From an uncultured Collinsella sp. (GTDB lineage: Bacteria > Actinomycetota > Coriobacteriia > Coriobacteriales > Coriobacteriaceae): DNA of 15,546 nt. Under the pieces are notes generated by a model. The model saw only the letters and a program-made list of their open reading frames with translations. It was not told where the DNA came from and made no database searches. The first letter of the stretch is position 1; the number at the start of each line of letters is the position of its first letter. The stretch is taken from contig CABUSR010000039.1 in the NCBI GenBank assembly GCA_902494245.1, positions 1 to 15,546 of the forward strand, given 5' to 3'. The position numbers and the translations under genes are program-made. Below are positions 1 to 7,447 of the stretch, in pieces.

Positions 1-4
1 CAGC

Positions 5-108
5 GAGCGAGCACCAGAGCGAACAAATTGGCATGAAAAGAGGACGGCATAGACCTTCTGGTCATGCCGTCCTCTTTGAATGACAAGTTGTCGCTCTGGC
101 GCCCGCGC
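5..108 (-). terminator. Long composite hairpin downstream of htpG, with intrinsic-terminator core
   Basis: The core stem pairs 37-50 with 64-77 (14 bp). It continues through one bulged A (51) into 52-55/60-63 around a TTCT loop. On the minus strand this ends in CTCTTTTC, as expected of a terminator for htpG. An outer imperfect stem pairs 14-22 with 91-99 and 24-26 with 88-90. It extends with mismatches to about 5/108. At 13/100 and 10/103 the plus strand has A-C mismatches, while minus-strand RNA has G-U pairs, so the minus-strand transcript folds better. The T tract is short, so termination strength is uncertain. Confidence 0.6.
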
Positions 109-120
109 AGCGTCGACTGG

Positions 121-144
121 TCCGCCGTTCGTTAGAACGGCGGA
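121..144. repeat. Perfect hairpin, second of the htpG 3' region
   Basis: Bases 121-130 are the exact reverse complement of 135-144, with a four-base loop (GTTA on the plus strand). There is no T tract on either side, so it is not a standard intrinsic terminator. It is preceded by GCAGCGTCGA at 107-116, which also precedes the next hairpin. Confidence 0.75.
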
Positions 145-164
145 ACTGAGGGCAGCGTCGAGCT

Positions 165-192
165 GTTACGCGGTTTGGTAAAACCGCGTAAC
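165..192. repeat. Perfect hairpin immediately after the htpG stop codon
   Basis: Bases 165-176 pair perfectly with 181-192 (12 bp) around a GGTA loop. The stem begins 7 nt after the htpG stop codon on the minus strand. No T tract follows. GCAGCGTCGA at about 152-161 precedes it on the plus strand, as it does the 121-144 hairpin, although the two stem sequences differ. It may protect the 3' end of the htpG mRNA or belong to a dispersed repeat; the sequence does not decide. Confidence 0.75.
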
Positions 193-199
193 TACCCAA

Positions 200-2224
200 C
201 TACATCAAGTTGCAGACAGCCGCGGCGAAGGCAACGGGGTCCTCGGGGAGGATGCCCTCGACCAGCAGAGCCTGGTCATAGAGCAGACCGGAGTACTGCT
301 TGATCTTGTCGGCGTCGCCTGCCTTCTGGGCAGCGACAAGCTTGGCAAAGACCGGGTGCTTGGCGTTGAGCTCGAGCACGCGCTGGCTCTTGGGCATGCC
401 GTCGGGCGCGCCCTCGGGTCCCTTCTGGAGCACCTTCTCCATCTCGAGCGAAAGCGGGCCCTCGGTGGTGATGCAAGCGGGGGCATCGGTCAGGCGCGCG
501 GAGACGGCAACTTTCTCGACCTTGTCACCGAGCGCCTCCTTCATGGCGCTAAAGAGGTCCTCGTTCTCCTTGGTGGCGTCCTCGGCCTCCTTCTTCTCGT
601 CCTCGGTCGCCAGGTCAAGATCACCGGTCGCAACGTTCTTGAGCTCCAGATGACGATCCTCGACCTCGGGCTCGGCACCGTCGGCCACAGCCTTCTCGGC
701 AGCCTCGCGGGCAGCATCGTCCTCGTAGATCTTGGGCATATCGGCGGCAACGTACTCACGCATAGCCTGGAACGTGAACTCATCCACATCCTGCGTCAGC
801 AGCAGCACGTCATAGCCGCGGTCGAGCACGCCCTTTACCACGGGCATCTTGGCCAAGCGCTCACGCGAGTCACCGGCGGCGTAGTAGATGGCCTTCTGAT
901 CCTCGGGCATGCCCTTGGCATACTCGGCCAGGGTAATCATCTTCTGCTCCTTGGCAGACCAGAACAGCAACAGGTCGGCGAGCTCATCGGCCTTCATGCC
1001 ATAGCTCGAGTAGATGCCGTACTTAAGACCGCGGCCAAAGTTCTCAAAGAACTTCTCGTAGGCCTCGCGGTCGTTGTCGCGCATATCCTCAAGATCGGCG
1101 GTAATCTTCTTCTCCACGCGCTTGGCGATAGCCTTGAGCTGACGGTTCTGCTGCAGCGTCTCGCGCGAGATGTTGAGCGACACGTCGGCGGAATCCACGA
1201 CGCCGCGGACAAAGTTGTAGTAGTCGGGCAGCAGGTCGTCGCACTTCTCCATAATCAGAACGTTGGAGCTGTAGAGCGCCAGGCCCTTCTCGTAGTCCTT
1301 GCTGTACAGATCGAACGGCGCGCGTCCCGGCACAAACAGCAGGGCGTCATACTCGAGCGTGCCCTCGGCGTGGAAGCTAATGGTGCGCGCAGGATCGTCA
1401 AAGTCGTGGAACGTGGACTTGTAGAACTCGTCGTAGTCCTTCTGCTCGACATCGGAGCTGCGCTTTTTCCAGATCGGCGTCATGGAGTTGACGGTCTCAA
1501 GCTCCTGGTAGTCCTCGTACTCGGGCTTGTAATCGTCGCCAGCATCCTCGGGCTTGGGCTTCTGGCGGCTCTTGGACACCATCATCTGGATCGGGTAGCG
1601 CACATAGTTGCTGTACTGCTGAATCAGGCTCTTGAGGCCCCATTCGGTCAGGAAGCGATCGTAGGTCTCGGCCTCGCCGTCGGCATCGAGCTTCTCGTTC
1701 TCGCGCAGCGTCAGGATGACATCGGTACCGTGCTCGGCGCGCTCGCCGTCTTCGATGGTGTAACCCTCAAGACCGTCCGACTCCCACACATGGGCGACAT
1801 CCTCGCCATAGGCGCGGCTCACGACCTTCACATGGCTGGCGACCATAAAAGCCGAGTAGAAGCCCACGCCGAACTGGCCGATGATATCGACATCCGAACC
1901 CTGCTGCTCGGCATTCTCGGTCTTAAACTCCTCGGAGCCGGAGTGGGCGATGGTGCCCAGGTTGCGCTCGAGCTCCTCGGCGGTCATGCCGATACCGTTA
2001 TCCGAAATCGTGATGGTGCGGGCATCCTTATCGAAGGAGACGCGAATGGCCAGGTCGCCCTGGTCGATCTTAACGCTCGGGTCCTGCAGGCTCTTAAAGT
2101 TGAGCTTGTCGACGGCGTCGCTCGCGTTAGAGATAAGCTCGCGCAGGAAGATTTCCTTATTGGTGTAGATGGAGTTGATCATGAGGTCGAGCAGTTTTTT
2201 GCTCTCGGTCTTAAATTGACGCAT
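200..2224 (-). CDS. htpG: Hsp90-family molecular chaperone HtpG
   Basis: This is the cytosolic ATP-dependent chaperone HtpG, 674 residues, slightly longer than the 624 of the E. coli protein. The N-terminal Bergerat ATP-binding fold is complete. It has the helix with catalytic Glu29 and Asn33 (ELISNASDA), DNGIGM at 75-80, GTIAHSGS at about 91-98 and the GQFGVGFYSAFMVA lid segment. The middle and C-terminal dimerisation domains follow without a break. An acidic, lysine-rich linker (about 215-245) separates the first two domains, and the protein ends NLM rather than in a eukaryotic MEEVD tail. The ATG has an AAAGGA ribosome site eight bases upstream. The gene lies about 200 bp after the acetyltransferase gene on the same strand, with its own promoter candidate and a terminator-like hairpin in the gap. 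I see no CIRCE or HAIR operator. Confidence 0.98.
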   Translation of the reverse strand: MRQFKTESKKLLDLMINSIYTNKEIFLRELISNASDAVDKLNFKSLQDPSVKIDQGDLAIRVSFDKDARTITISDNGIGMTAEELERNLGTIAHSGSEEFKTENAEQQGSDVDIIGQFGVGFYSAFMVASHVKVVSRAYGEDVAHVWESDGLEGYTIEDGERAEHGTDVILTLRENEKLDADGEAETYDRFLTEWGLKSLIQQYSNYVRYPIQMMVSKSRQKPKPEDAGDDYKPEYEDYQELETVNSMTPIWKKRSSDVEQKDYDEFYKSTFHDFDDPARTISFHAEGTLEYDALLFVPGRAPFDLYSKDYEKGLALYSSNVLIMEKCDDLLPDYYNFVRGVVDSADVSLNISRETLQQNRQLKAIAKRVEKKITADLEDMRDNDREAYEKFFENFGRGLKYGIYSSYGMKADELADLLLFWSAKEQKMITLAEYAKGMPEDQKAIYYAAGDSRERLAKMPVVKGVLDRGYDVLLLTQDVDEFTFQAMREYVAADMPKIYEDDAAREAAEKAVADGAEPEVEDRHLELKNVATGDLDLATEDEKKEAEDATKENEDLFSAMKEALGDKVEKVAVSARLTDAPACITTEGPLSLEMEKVLQKGPEGAPDGMPKSQRVLELNAKHPVFAKLVAAQKAGDADKIKQYSGLLYDQALLVEGILPEDPVAFAAAVCNLM

Positions 2225-2254
2225 ATGCAGTCCTTTCGCGCTACCCCCGTCCGC

Positions 2255-2279
2255 AAAAACGGCCCGGTTGCCCGAGCCG
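2255..2279 (-). terminator. Terminator-like hairpin in the htpG leader
   Basis: On the minus strand CGGCTCGG (2279-2272) pairs with CCGGGCCG (2267-2260) around a GCAA tetraloop. The stem is 8 bp with one T-G pair, followed directly by five T residues (2259-2255). It lies 30 bp before the htpG start codon. It could end transcription from the acetyltransferase gene. It also lies downstream of the only promoter candidate I find for htpG, so it could act as an attenuator. Confidence 0.6.
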
Positions 2280-2310
2280 CATCGCAGACCTGCTATGTTC
2301 AGACTTAGAT

Positions 2311-2339
2311 TTTATAACCCATTAGCGCGCATATATACA
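2311..2339 (-). promoter_or_regulatory. Candidate htpG promoter with nearby inverted repeat
   Basis: The minus strand carries a TATAAA -10 hexamer at 2316-2311. A poor -35 (TGTATA at 2339-2334) lies 17 bp upstream. An inverted repeat, ACATAC (2337-2342) and GTATGT (2357-2362) with a 14-bp spacer, overlaps the -35 and could be an operator. The weak -35 keeps confidence low. Confidence 0.35.
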
Positions 2340-2426
2340 TACGGAATCGAAAAACTGTATGTCTAAGCGCTCCGATGCGCCAATTGCCAAGGAGTGTCCC
2401 CAGCTGCCGGCAGGAAAGGAACGTCC

Positions 2427-2927
2427 CTATCTGCCATCTACGCGCTTGGCCATCCAGGCATGAGGCTGGCCTTCATCCTCATAGTCCACCGGGGCAATCT
2501 GCGTGTAGCCCGCCTTGACATAGAGCGGTAGCACGTATTCCTGCGCATGCAGCTTAATAAGCTTAGCGCCGGCATTGCGTGCACACGAAGCACTGGCCTC
2601 GACGATCGAACTCGCCAGTCCGCGACGACGCATAGCCGGCAGCACGGCGACGCGCCCCATAATGTAGGTCTCCCCCGCCGCAACGCCTTCGTCCATGTCG
2701 CATGCCGGCAACACCGGGGCTTCTGCGTCAGCCGCACGCTCCAGCTCTTCGGGAAACACGCGCGAGCAACCGGCAAGCTCGCCGTCTACATAGAGCGTCA
2801 CATGAATGCAGTTCGGATCCTCGTCGATAGCGTCGAACTCATTCTCGTAGCCCTGCTCGTCCATAAAAACGACGCGGCGCACCAACGCCGCGTCATCAAA
2901 GCATCCCGTCTTAAGTTGGATATCCAT
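2427..2927 (-). CDS. GNAT-family N-acetyltransferase
   Basis: A 166-residue single-domain acetyltransferase of the GNAT fold. It should transfer acetyl from acetyl-CoA to an amine substrate that cannot be named here. Motif A is visible at about 92-106 (RVAVLPAMRRRGLAS), where the R-x-x-G-L/A turn binds the CoA pyrophosphate. The C-terminal half (LHAQEYVLPLYVKAGY, then H-x-W-M near the end) resembles the ElaA/GCN5-like subgroup. I place the start at the ATG ending at 2927 because AAAGGG lies eight bases upstream of it. An in-frame TTG at 2945 would add six residues but lacks a ribosome site. The gene begins 39 bp after the cpsB-like stop and may be read through from that operon. No promoter is evident in the gap. 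Confidence 0.9.
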   Translation of the reverse strand: MDIQLKTGCFDDAALVRRVVFMDEQGYENEFDAIDEDPNCIHVTLYVDGELAGCSRVFPEELERAADAEAPVLPACDMDEGVAAGETYIMGRVAVLPAMRRRGLASSIVEASASCARNAGAKLIKLHAQEYVLPLYVKAGYTQIAPVDYEDEGQPHAWMAKRVDGR

Positions 2928-2966
2928 GGCTGCCCTTTCATTCAATGCGAACGTTAGGGACAGATA

Positions 2967-3617
2967 TTAGCGAAAATGAGCTCCGCGCACACTAAACTTC
3001 GCGCGAGCCTTCGCCAGGCAGTCGTAATGACCCACGTTATGGGCATCGCTCGCGATGAAGCTGTACAGGTTCTGATCGAACAGGCGCTGTGCCGGCTTTT
3101 TCTCGCGACCAAAGCGGCCGCCGGCAATAAAGTCCGCCGAAGCCTGCAGCTTGCACCCCATATCGACCAGGCGCTCCGCCACGCTTACATCCTTTTGAAC
3201 CGCACGATAGCGCTCAGGATGAGCGATGATCACCTGGTAGCCACGGCACTGCAAATCGTAAATCGTGTTCTCGTACTCTCTAAACGCATACGCATCGGCA
3301 TGCGTCGAAAGCTCGAGCAGAAACTCGTTGGTCCCATCGAAATGCAAGTGCTCCGCGGCATCGATACCAAGCTCAACGAGCTTTCGATGGTTGACCTCGA
3401 AGCCCATCTGGAGCGGAAAACCGTCAGCGTTATCGCGCAGCAGCTCAAAGGCATCCCACATCTTGTCGTAATCAAAATAGGGATCACGACAGTGCGGGGT
3501 GCAAACGATTCTGGTTACACCGGCCCGCTTGGCAGCCTCGAGCATCGCCAAGCTCTCATCGAGATCGGCGGCGCCGTCGTCTACACCCGGCAAGATATGG
3601 CAATGAATGTCACGCAT
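2967..3617 (-). CDS. cpsB: CpsB/CapC-type tyrosine-protein phosphatase (PHP domain)
   Basis: A metal-dependent phosphatase of the PHP family that should dephosphorylate the partner tyrosine kinase encoded just upstream. Expected ligands are in place: DIHCHILPGVDDGA at the N-terminus (His5, His7, Asp13-Asp14), TPH (His42), GFEVN (Glu74), IAHPERY (His133) and SDAHN (Asp191, His193). At 216 residues it is somewhat shorter than the streptococcal CpsB family (about 243), because the C-terminal helix after SDAHN is reduced. All metal-binding motifs are present, so I do not call it broken. The ATG has AAGG eight bases upstream. The gene follows the kinase by 17 bp, third in a cpsC-cpsD-cpsB operon. 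It acts in the cytoplasm on membrane-associated kinase. The assignment rests on motifs and context. Confidence 0.93.
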   Translation of the reverse strand: MRDIHCHILPGVDDGAADLDESLAMLEAAKRAGVTRIVCTPHCRDPYFDYDKMWDAFELLRDNADGFPLQMGFEVNHRKLVELGIDAAEHLHFDGTNEFLLELSTHADAYAFREYENTIYDLQCRGYQVIIAHPERYRAVQKDVSVAERLVDMGCKLQASADFIAGGRFGREKKPAQRLFDQNLYSFIASDAHNVGHYDCLAKARAKFSVRGAHFR

Positions 3618-3634
3618 AGGTCAGCCTTAATCAA

Positions 3635-4372
3635 CTAAACGTTTGCTCGGTTGGTGAAGATGCCCTTTTTGGAAGTCCCCTGATCGTCGGAGCCCTTCTT
3701 AACCTTCTTACCGTCCTTGGTGTAGTAGGAGTAGTAGTACTCGCTGGTCTCGGTCTCGCAGTAGTTCATAACGGTACCGATGAGCTTGACCTTCTCGGAC
3801 TTCTTAAGCTGACCGATGGCGTTGAGCGCCTCCTCGCGCTTGGTGAAGTCCTCGCGCACCACGAACAGCGTGCCGTCGGTCAGGCTGGCAATCTCGGCAG
3901 CATCGATGAAGGTGCCGACCGGGGGAGCATCAAAGATGACGTACTGGAACTTGGCGGACAGCGCCTTTACCAGCTTGGCAAAGCGGTGAGAGACGATGAT
4001 GTCGGCAGGATTGGGAATATGCGGCTCGGCATCGAGGAAGTAGAAGTTCTTCTGACCCGTCTCGACAATTGCCTGGTCAATGGAGATCTGCTCGGAAAGG
4101 ACCGCATAGAGTCCGCCGCGCGAACGAACGCCGAGCATATCGGAAAGGGACCTGCGGCGCATATCGGCCTCGACCAGAAGCACGGACTTGCCGCTCGTGG
4201 CGATTGCCTGAGCAAGGTTAATGGAAACCGTAGACTTGCCCTCGTTGGGAATCGAGGAGGTAACGGTGATGGTGCGAATGGGGTCGTCCACGCTCGCAAA
4301 GCGGATGTTGGCCAGAAGGGTCTTGGCGGCATTCTGTACAACGAGCTTGTCGGTGTTCTTTGCCTTAGCCAT
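3635..4372 (-). CDS. cpsD: Bacterial tyrosine kinase, CpsD/CapB type
   Basis: A 245-residue cytoplasmic BY-kinase of the P-loop type, which autophosphorylates on a C-terminal tyrosine cluster and controls polysaccharide polymerisation or export. Walker A is SSIPNEGKST (39-48), Walker A' is VLLVEADMRR (64-73, Glu instead of the common Asp before AD) and Walker B is VIFDAPP (145-151). The family PNP motif is at 120-122. The tyrosine cluster YYYSYY (212-217) is obvious, but about 28 mostly lysine-rich residues follow it, whereas many homologues end at the cluster. The ATG lies 2 bp after the cpsC stop, and its ribosome site (GAAAGGTGG) is inside the end of cpsC, indicating translational coupling. 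CpsC is the likely activating membrane partner, and CpsB the phosphatase. Confidence 0.95.
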   Translation of the reverse strand: MAKAKNTDKLVVQNAAKTLLANIRFASVDDPIRTITVTSSIPNEGKSTVSINLAQAIATSGKSVLLVEADMRRRSLSDMLGVRSRGGLYAVLSEQISIDQAIVETGQKNFYFLDAEPHIPNPADIIVSHRFAKLVKALSAKFQYVIFDAPPVGTFIDAAEIASLTDGTLFVVREDFTKREEALNAIGQLKKSEKVKLIGTVMNYCETETSEYYYSYYTKDGKKVKKGSDDQGTSKKGIFTNRANV

Positions 4373-4374
4373 GC

Positions 4375-5031
4375 CTATTTACCACCTTTCATAGCCGGAA
4401 TTCGGCCAACAACGGGAATGCCCAGGAGCTCTTCTGCCTCTTCGGCACCGCGGATGCGGGTATTGAGCATGTCTGCCAAAACGACATAGGCAACTGCGAT
4501 AAAGATGCCAGCGAGGAACGCGACAGCAACGTACAGCATACGCTTGGGACCACTGGGGACTTCGGGGGTCTTAGCCTCGTCGATAACGTTGATGCTCTGG
4601 GCAGCGCCGACGTTCTGAGCGACCGTACTCACCGAGCTGGCCATGGCCTTTGCGACCTTAGCCGTCTCCTTGGCATCGGTGCCGGTAACCGAAAGCGTAA
4701 TGACACGCGTGGTGGTCTCGGAGGAAACAGACACCTTGTAGTCATCCAGATCGGTGAGGCCCAGTTCATTGGCGGCGCCGCTCTTAACGCTATCGCTATC
4801 CAGCAGCGTGGCGATATCGTTGGAAAGCATCTGGCTCGCCGAGAGATCGTTATAGCTCATCTGACCGCTATCGTCGGTCTTGGCGAGAATGTACATGCTC
4901 GTCGTCGCGGTGTAGGTGTTGTCCATCGCAACAAAGGACACGATGCCCATGGCGATCGCGCAGACCACCGGAAGGGTGATGACCAGCTTAAGGTGCTTTT
5001 TGAGCAGCTGGAACAGTTCGAGAAGGGTCAT
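4375..5031 (-). CDS. cpsC: CpsC/Wzz-type polysaccharide chain-length and kinase-adaptor membrane protein
   Basis: A 218-residue membrane protein of the Wzz/CapA family. Its layout is typical: a short cytoplasmic start, TM helix 1 at about 16-36, an external domain of about 125 residues, a proline motif before TM2 (TPEVPSGPK, 155-163) and TM helix 2 at about 165-187. The cytoplasmic tail ends in LLGIPVVGRIP. In Gram-positive bacteria this tail contacts and activates the separate BY-kinase, here encoded 2 bp downstream. The ATG has AAAGG about nine bases upstream. It is the first gene of the operon and follows phoR after 195 bp containing promoter candidates. No glycosyltransferase, flippase or polymerase gene is next to it, so the polysaccharide it serves cannot be named. 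Confidence 0.93.
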   Translation of the reverse strand: MTLLELFQLLKKHLKLVITLPVVCAIAMGIVSFVAMDNTYTATTSMYILAKTDDSGQMSYNDLSASQMLSNDIATLLDSDSVKSGAANELGLTDLDDYKVSVSSETTTRVITLSVTGTDAKETAKVAKAMASSVSTVAQNVGAAQSINVIDEAKTPEVPSGPKRMLYVAVAFLAGIFIAVAYVVLADMLNTRIRGAEEAEELLGIPVVGRIPAMKGGK

Positions 5032-5078
5032 GCAGCTTGCCTTTCATTTCCCCAGTTCGGATTGACAAAACTGTCCGT

Positions 5079-5139
5079 ATGTTATCGCATCTTTTTACCG
5101 AGACCAAACTCTATACATAAGAAACAGGCTCTCCTGTAA
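5079..5139 (-). promoter_or_regulatory. Two candidate promoters for the cpsCDB operon
   Basis: On the minus strand, TTACAG (5139-5134) and TATAGA (5115-5110) are 18 bp apart. A second pair, TTGGTC (5107-5102) and TAACAT (5084-5079), is 17 bp apart. Either would give a short leader to cpsC. A small inverted repeat (5124-5128 with 5133-5137) overlaps the first -35. I cannot choose between them. Confidence 0.4.
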
Positions 5140-5172
5140 AAATGTCGGAAGCAATCGTAAAATTGCACAACA

Positions 5173-5201
5173 ACGCCGCACCCGAAAGTCAAATGCGGCG
5201 T
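5173..5201 (-). terminator. Hairpin after phoR, weak terminator candidate
   Basis: ACGCCGCA (5173-5180) pairs perfectly with TGCGGCGT (5194-5201) around a 13-base loop, 26 bp beyond the phoR stop codon. On the minus strand the stem is followed by TGTTGTGCAATTTT, which is not a continuous T tract, so termination may be partial. Confidence 0.45.
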
Positions 5202-5226
5202 CTACATCAATATCTATGTTGTATCG

Positions 5227-6651
5227 CTATGCGAATGGCTCGTCCTGCTGTATGGGAAACGTCACCGTAATGGTGGTTCCCACGCCCAACTCGCTCGACA
5301 GATCGAGCGTGGCGTGATGATACAGGGCCGCATGCTTGACAATGGCAAGCCCCAGACCGGTTCCGCCGCGTGCCTTGGACCTACTCTTGTCCACGCGATA
5401 GAACCGCTCAAATACCTTGCCCTGTTCTTCAGACGCGATACCGATTCCCGTGTCGGCGACCGCAAGGAACGGATGGCCTTCGTCGTTGGTGCCGCACTGC
5501 AGCGTAACCGTACCTCCGGGTCGATTGTAGCGGATGGCGTTGCTTGCCAGATTATAGATGAGCTCGTCGATCAAGCGCGACACGCCTTCGATGACCACAG
5601 GCTTGGTCTCATGACTTATCGTCACATTCGCCTGACGGGCGACCTGTTCAAGACGCTGCTCAACCGCGTAGATGGCACGCGAGAGCTCAATAGGCTCCGT
5701 GGACCCAATGGGCACCGCCTCGCCCTCAGTTGCACGCTCGGCCTCGTCCAAGTTAGACAGCGTAAGGATGTCGTTGACAAGCGCTGCCAAGCGGCCCGCC
5801 TCACGATAGATGCGGCCGCCAAAGTTGCGCAGGTCGTCCTCGCCCTCGACCATGCCGTTTGCGATGAGCTCGGCATAGCCCGAAATCGCCGTAAGCGGCG
5901 TCTTGAGCTCATGGGTGATATTCGCCGTGAACTCGCGACGCATACGGTCGTTGTCCGCTAGCACCGCCATTTGGCGCTTGAGTTCCTGGCGCTGTGACTC
6001 GATACGCTCAAGCATGGGGACCATCTCGGCATAGGCGTGCTCATAGCTACGGCGCGGGTGGTCCAAATCCACCTCTTGCAACGGCGCGATGATGGCACGG
6101 GACTCGCGACGCGCCATAAAAAACGAGAGTACCGCACCCGCTGCTGCGATAAGCAGCATCGGCGCCACCATCGACAGCAAAATCGCCGCAACGCCAGGCT
6201 GGGCCTGCGCCAAGCGGACAACCTGGCCGTTATCAAGGGCGACGGCGCGATACAGCATAATCTCGTCGAGCGTAGAGCTTGCGCGCTCCGCGGAACCCGA
6301 ACCACTCTCAAAGGCCTCGATGACCTCGGGGCGATCGCCATGGTTGGGCAGCGTGGAAGGCGACGCCTCGTTGTCGTAGGCAACCGATCCATCCTTGTTA
6401 ATCAGCGTGATGCGCAAGTCCTCTCGATCGAGGCTACGCAAGAACGGGATGGGCTCCTGCTGCTCGTCGAGGGCGGCAGCAATGAGCTCGGTTTCCTGCG
6501 CCAGATTGGCACTCGTGGCATCCGCCAAGGTGTTTTGCACAAAGAACGCACCCAGCACCGTAAACGCCACGATAACCGCCATGGCGCAGACAAAGATCGT
6601 CACAAAAACGCGGTGCGACAGCGTATGTTTTCCCTGGGGGGCGAAGACCAC
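5227..6651 (-). CDS. phoR: PhoR-like membrane sensor histidine kinase
   Basis: A 474-residue two-component kinase. TM1 spans about 14-38 and TM2 about 154-180. Between them lies an extracytoplasmic sensor of about 115 residues with the ITLINKDGSVAYDN and NHGDRPEV features of PhoR/PnpS-type sensors. After TM2 come a linker, the HisKA H-box with His247 (ITHELKTPL), the N-box (ELIYNLASNAIRYN), G1 (DTGIGI), the F-box (ERFYRV) and G2 (GGTGLGLAIVKHA). The start is a GTG with a strong GGAGG site eight bases upstream, 3 bp after the phoB-like stop, so the two are translated together. Placement after pstB and a PhoB-like regulator supports a phosphate-starvation role. The motifs alone show only a HisKA kinase. 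Confidence 0.92.
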   Translation of the reverse strand: MVFAPQGKHTLSHRVFVTIFVCAMAVIVAFTVLGAFFVQNTLADATSANLAQETELIAAALDEQQEPIPFLRSLDREDLRITLINKDGSVAYDNEASPSTLPNHGDRPEVIEAFESGSGSAERASSTLDEIMLYRAVALDNGQVVRLAQAQPGVAAILLSMVAPMLLIAAAGAVLSFFMARRESRAIIAPLQEVDLDHPRRSYEHAYAEMVPMLERIESQRQELKRQMAVLADNDRMRREFTANITHELKTPLTAISGYAELIANGMVEGEDDLRNFGGRIYREAGRLAALVNDILTLSNLDEAERATEGEAVPIGSTEPIELSRAIYAVEQRLEQVARQANVTISHETKPVVIEGVSRLIDELIYNLASNAIRYNRPGGTVTLQCGTNDEGHPFLAVADTGIGIASEEQGKVFERFYRVDKSRSKARGGTGLGLAIVKHAALYHHATLDLSSELGVGTTITVTFPIQQDEPFA

Positions 6652-6654
6652 GGG

Positions 6655-7383
6655 TTACTCCTCCGATGCGGTGGCCGCGGTGTCGTCACCTTCGGCACCA
6701 TCACCGGCAGAAGGCTCGGCCAAGCGGTAGCCCACGCCGCGCACGGTCTCGATGGCGCTGGCATGCTCGCCCAGTTTTTGGCGAAGCGTCTGCACGTGCA
6801 CGTCAACGGTGCGCGAACCGCCGTCGAAGTCCCAGCCCCACACGCTCTGCAGCAACGACTCGCGGGTAAAGACCACGCCGGGCTTGCGCATGAGGTACTC
6901 GAGCAGGTCGAACTCGCGCAGGGTGAGCTTAAGCGACTCGCCGGCAACAGTCACCTCACGATGGCTGGGCGAGAGCACAATGTCGCCCACGCTGAGCACA
7001 TCGCTTGCCTGTTTGACCATGCCGCCGCGACGCAGCAGTGCGCGGCAGCGGCTGGCGAGCTCCATGAGCGAAAACGGCTTAGTCAGGTAATCGTCGGCAC
7101 CGCCATCGAGCGCCATCACCTTGTCGAGCTCGGTATCCTTGGCGGTAAGCATCATGATGGGCACCGTCGCCGTCAGGCGATCGGCACGCAGTCGACGCAT
7201 AATCGCCAAGCCATCGGTATCGGGCAGCATGATATCGAGCAGGACAGCATCGGGTACCCGTCGCGCCACGGCGGCCTTAAACTCGCCATCGCACGAAAAG
7301 CCCTCGGCCTCGATTCCCTGCTTGCGCAGCGCATAGACCGTCAAATCCCTGATGTTGTCATCGTCCTCGACGTAATAGATCAT
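6655..7383 (-). CDS. phoB: PhoB/RegX3-like response regulator (OmpR family)
   Basis: A 242-residue DNA-binding regulator. The receiver domain carries the acidic pocket (EDDD at 6-9), the phosphoacceptor Asp50 in VLLDIMLPDTDG, Thr80 and Lys102 in TKPF. A winged-helix domain (about 135-225) has the recognition segment SRTVDVHVQTLRQKLG and ends VRGVGYRLAE. An acidic, disordered-looking tail of about 19 residues follows. I start at the ATG ending at 7383 because AAAGGGG lies six to seven bases upstream and the receiver fold begins at once. An in-frame ATG at 7407 would add eight residues without a good ribosome site. The gene lies 64 bp after pstB and 3 bp before its kinase. This order suggests control of phosphate genes, by context. 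Confidence 0.92.
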   Translation of the reverse strand: MIYYVEDDDNIRDLTVYALRKQGIEAEGFSCDGEFKAAVARRVPDAVLLDIMLPDTDGLAIMRRLRADRLTATVPIMMLTAKDTELDKVMALDGGADDYLTKPFSLMELASRCRALLRRGGMVKQASDVLSVGDIVLSPSHREVTVAGESLKLTLREFDLLEYLMRKPGVVFTRESLLQSVWGWDFDGGSRTVDVHVQTLRQKLGEHASAIETVRGVGYRLAEPSAGDGAEGDDTAATASEE

Positions 7384-7447
7384 GTTGAACCCCTTTGCGG
7401 CCGGCATGACCGCATCTTAACCCTAAAGGTGCCTGTACTAGATGGTA

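Noticed and set aside
356..2308. A long open frame on the plus strand opposite htpG (about 650 codons)
   Set aside because: It is an antisense shadow of a GC-rich gene. Its translation is repetitive in His, Leu, Gly and Val, matches no family, and htpG on the other strand is certain.
2225..2426. A CIRCE or HAIR heat-shock operator upstream of htpG
   Set aside because: Neither TTAGCACTC-N9-GAGTGCTAA nor CTTGAGT-N7-ACTCAAG, nor a close variant, is present.
2967..3020. A frameshift truncating the CpsB-like phosphatase
   Set aside because: All metal-binding motifs lie upstream in one frame, and the other frames past the end do not continue the family sequence, so a naturally short C-terminus is simpler.
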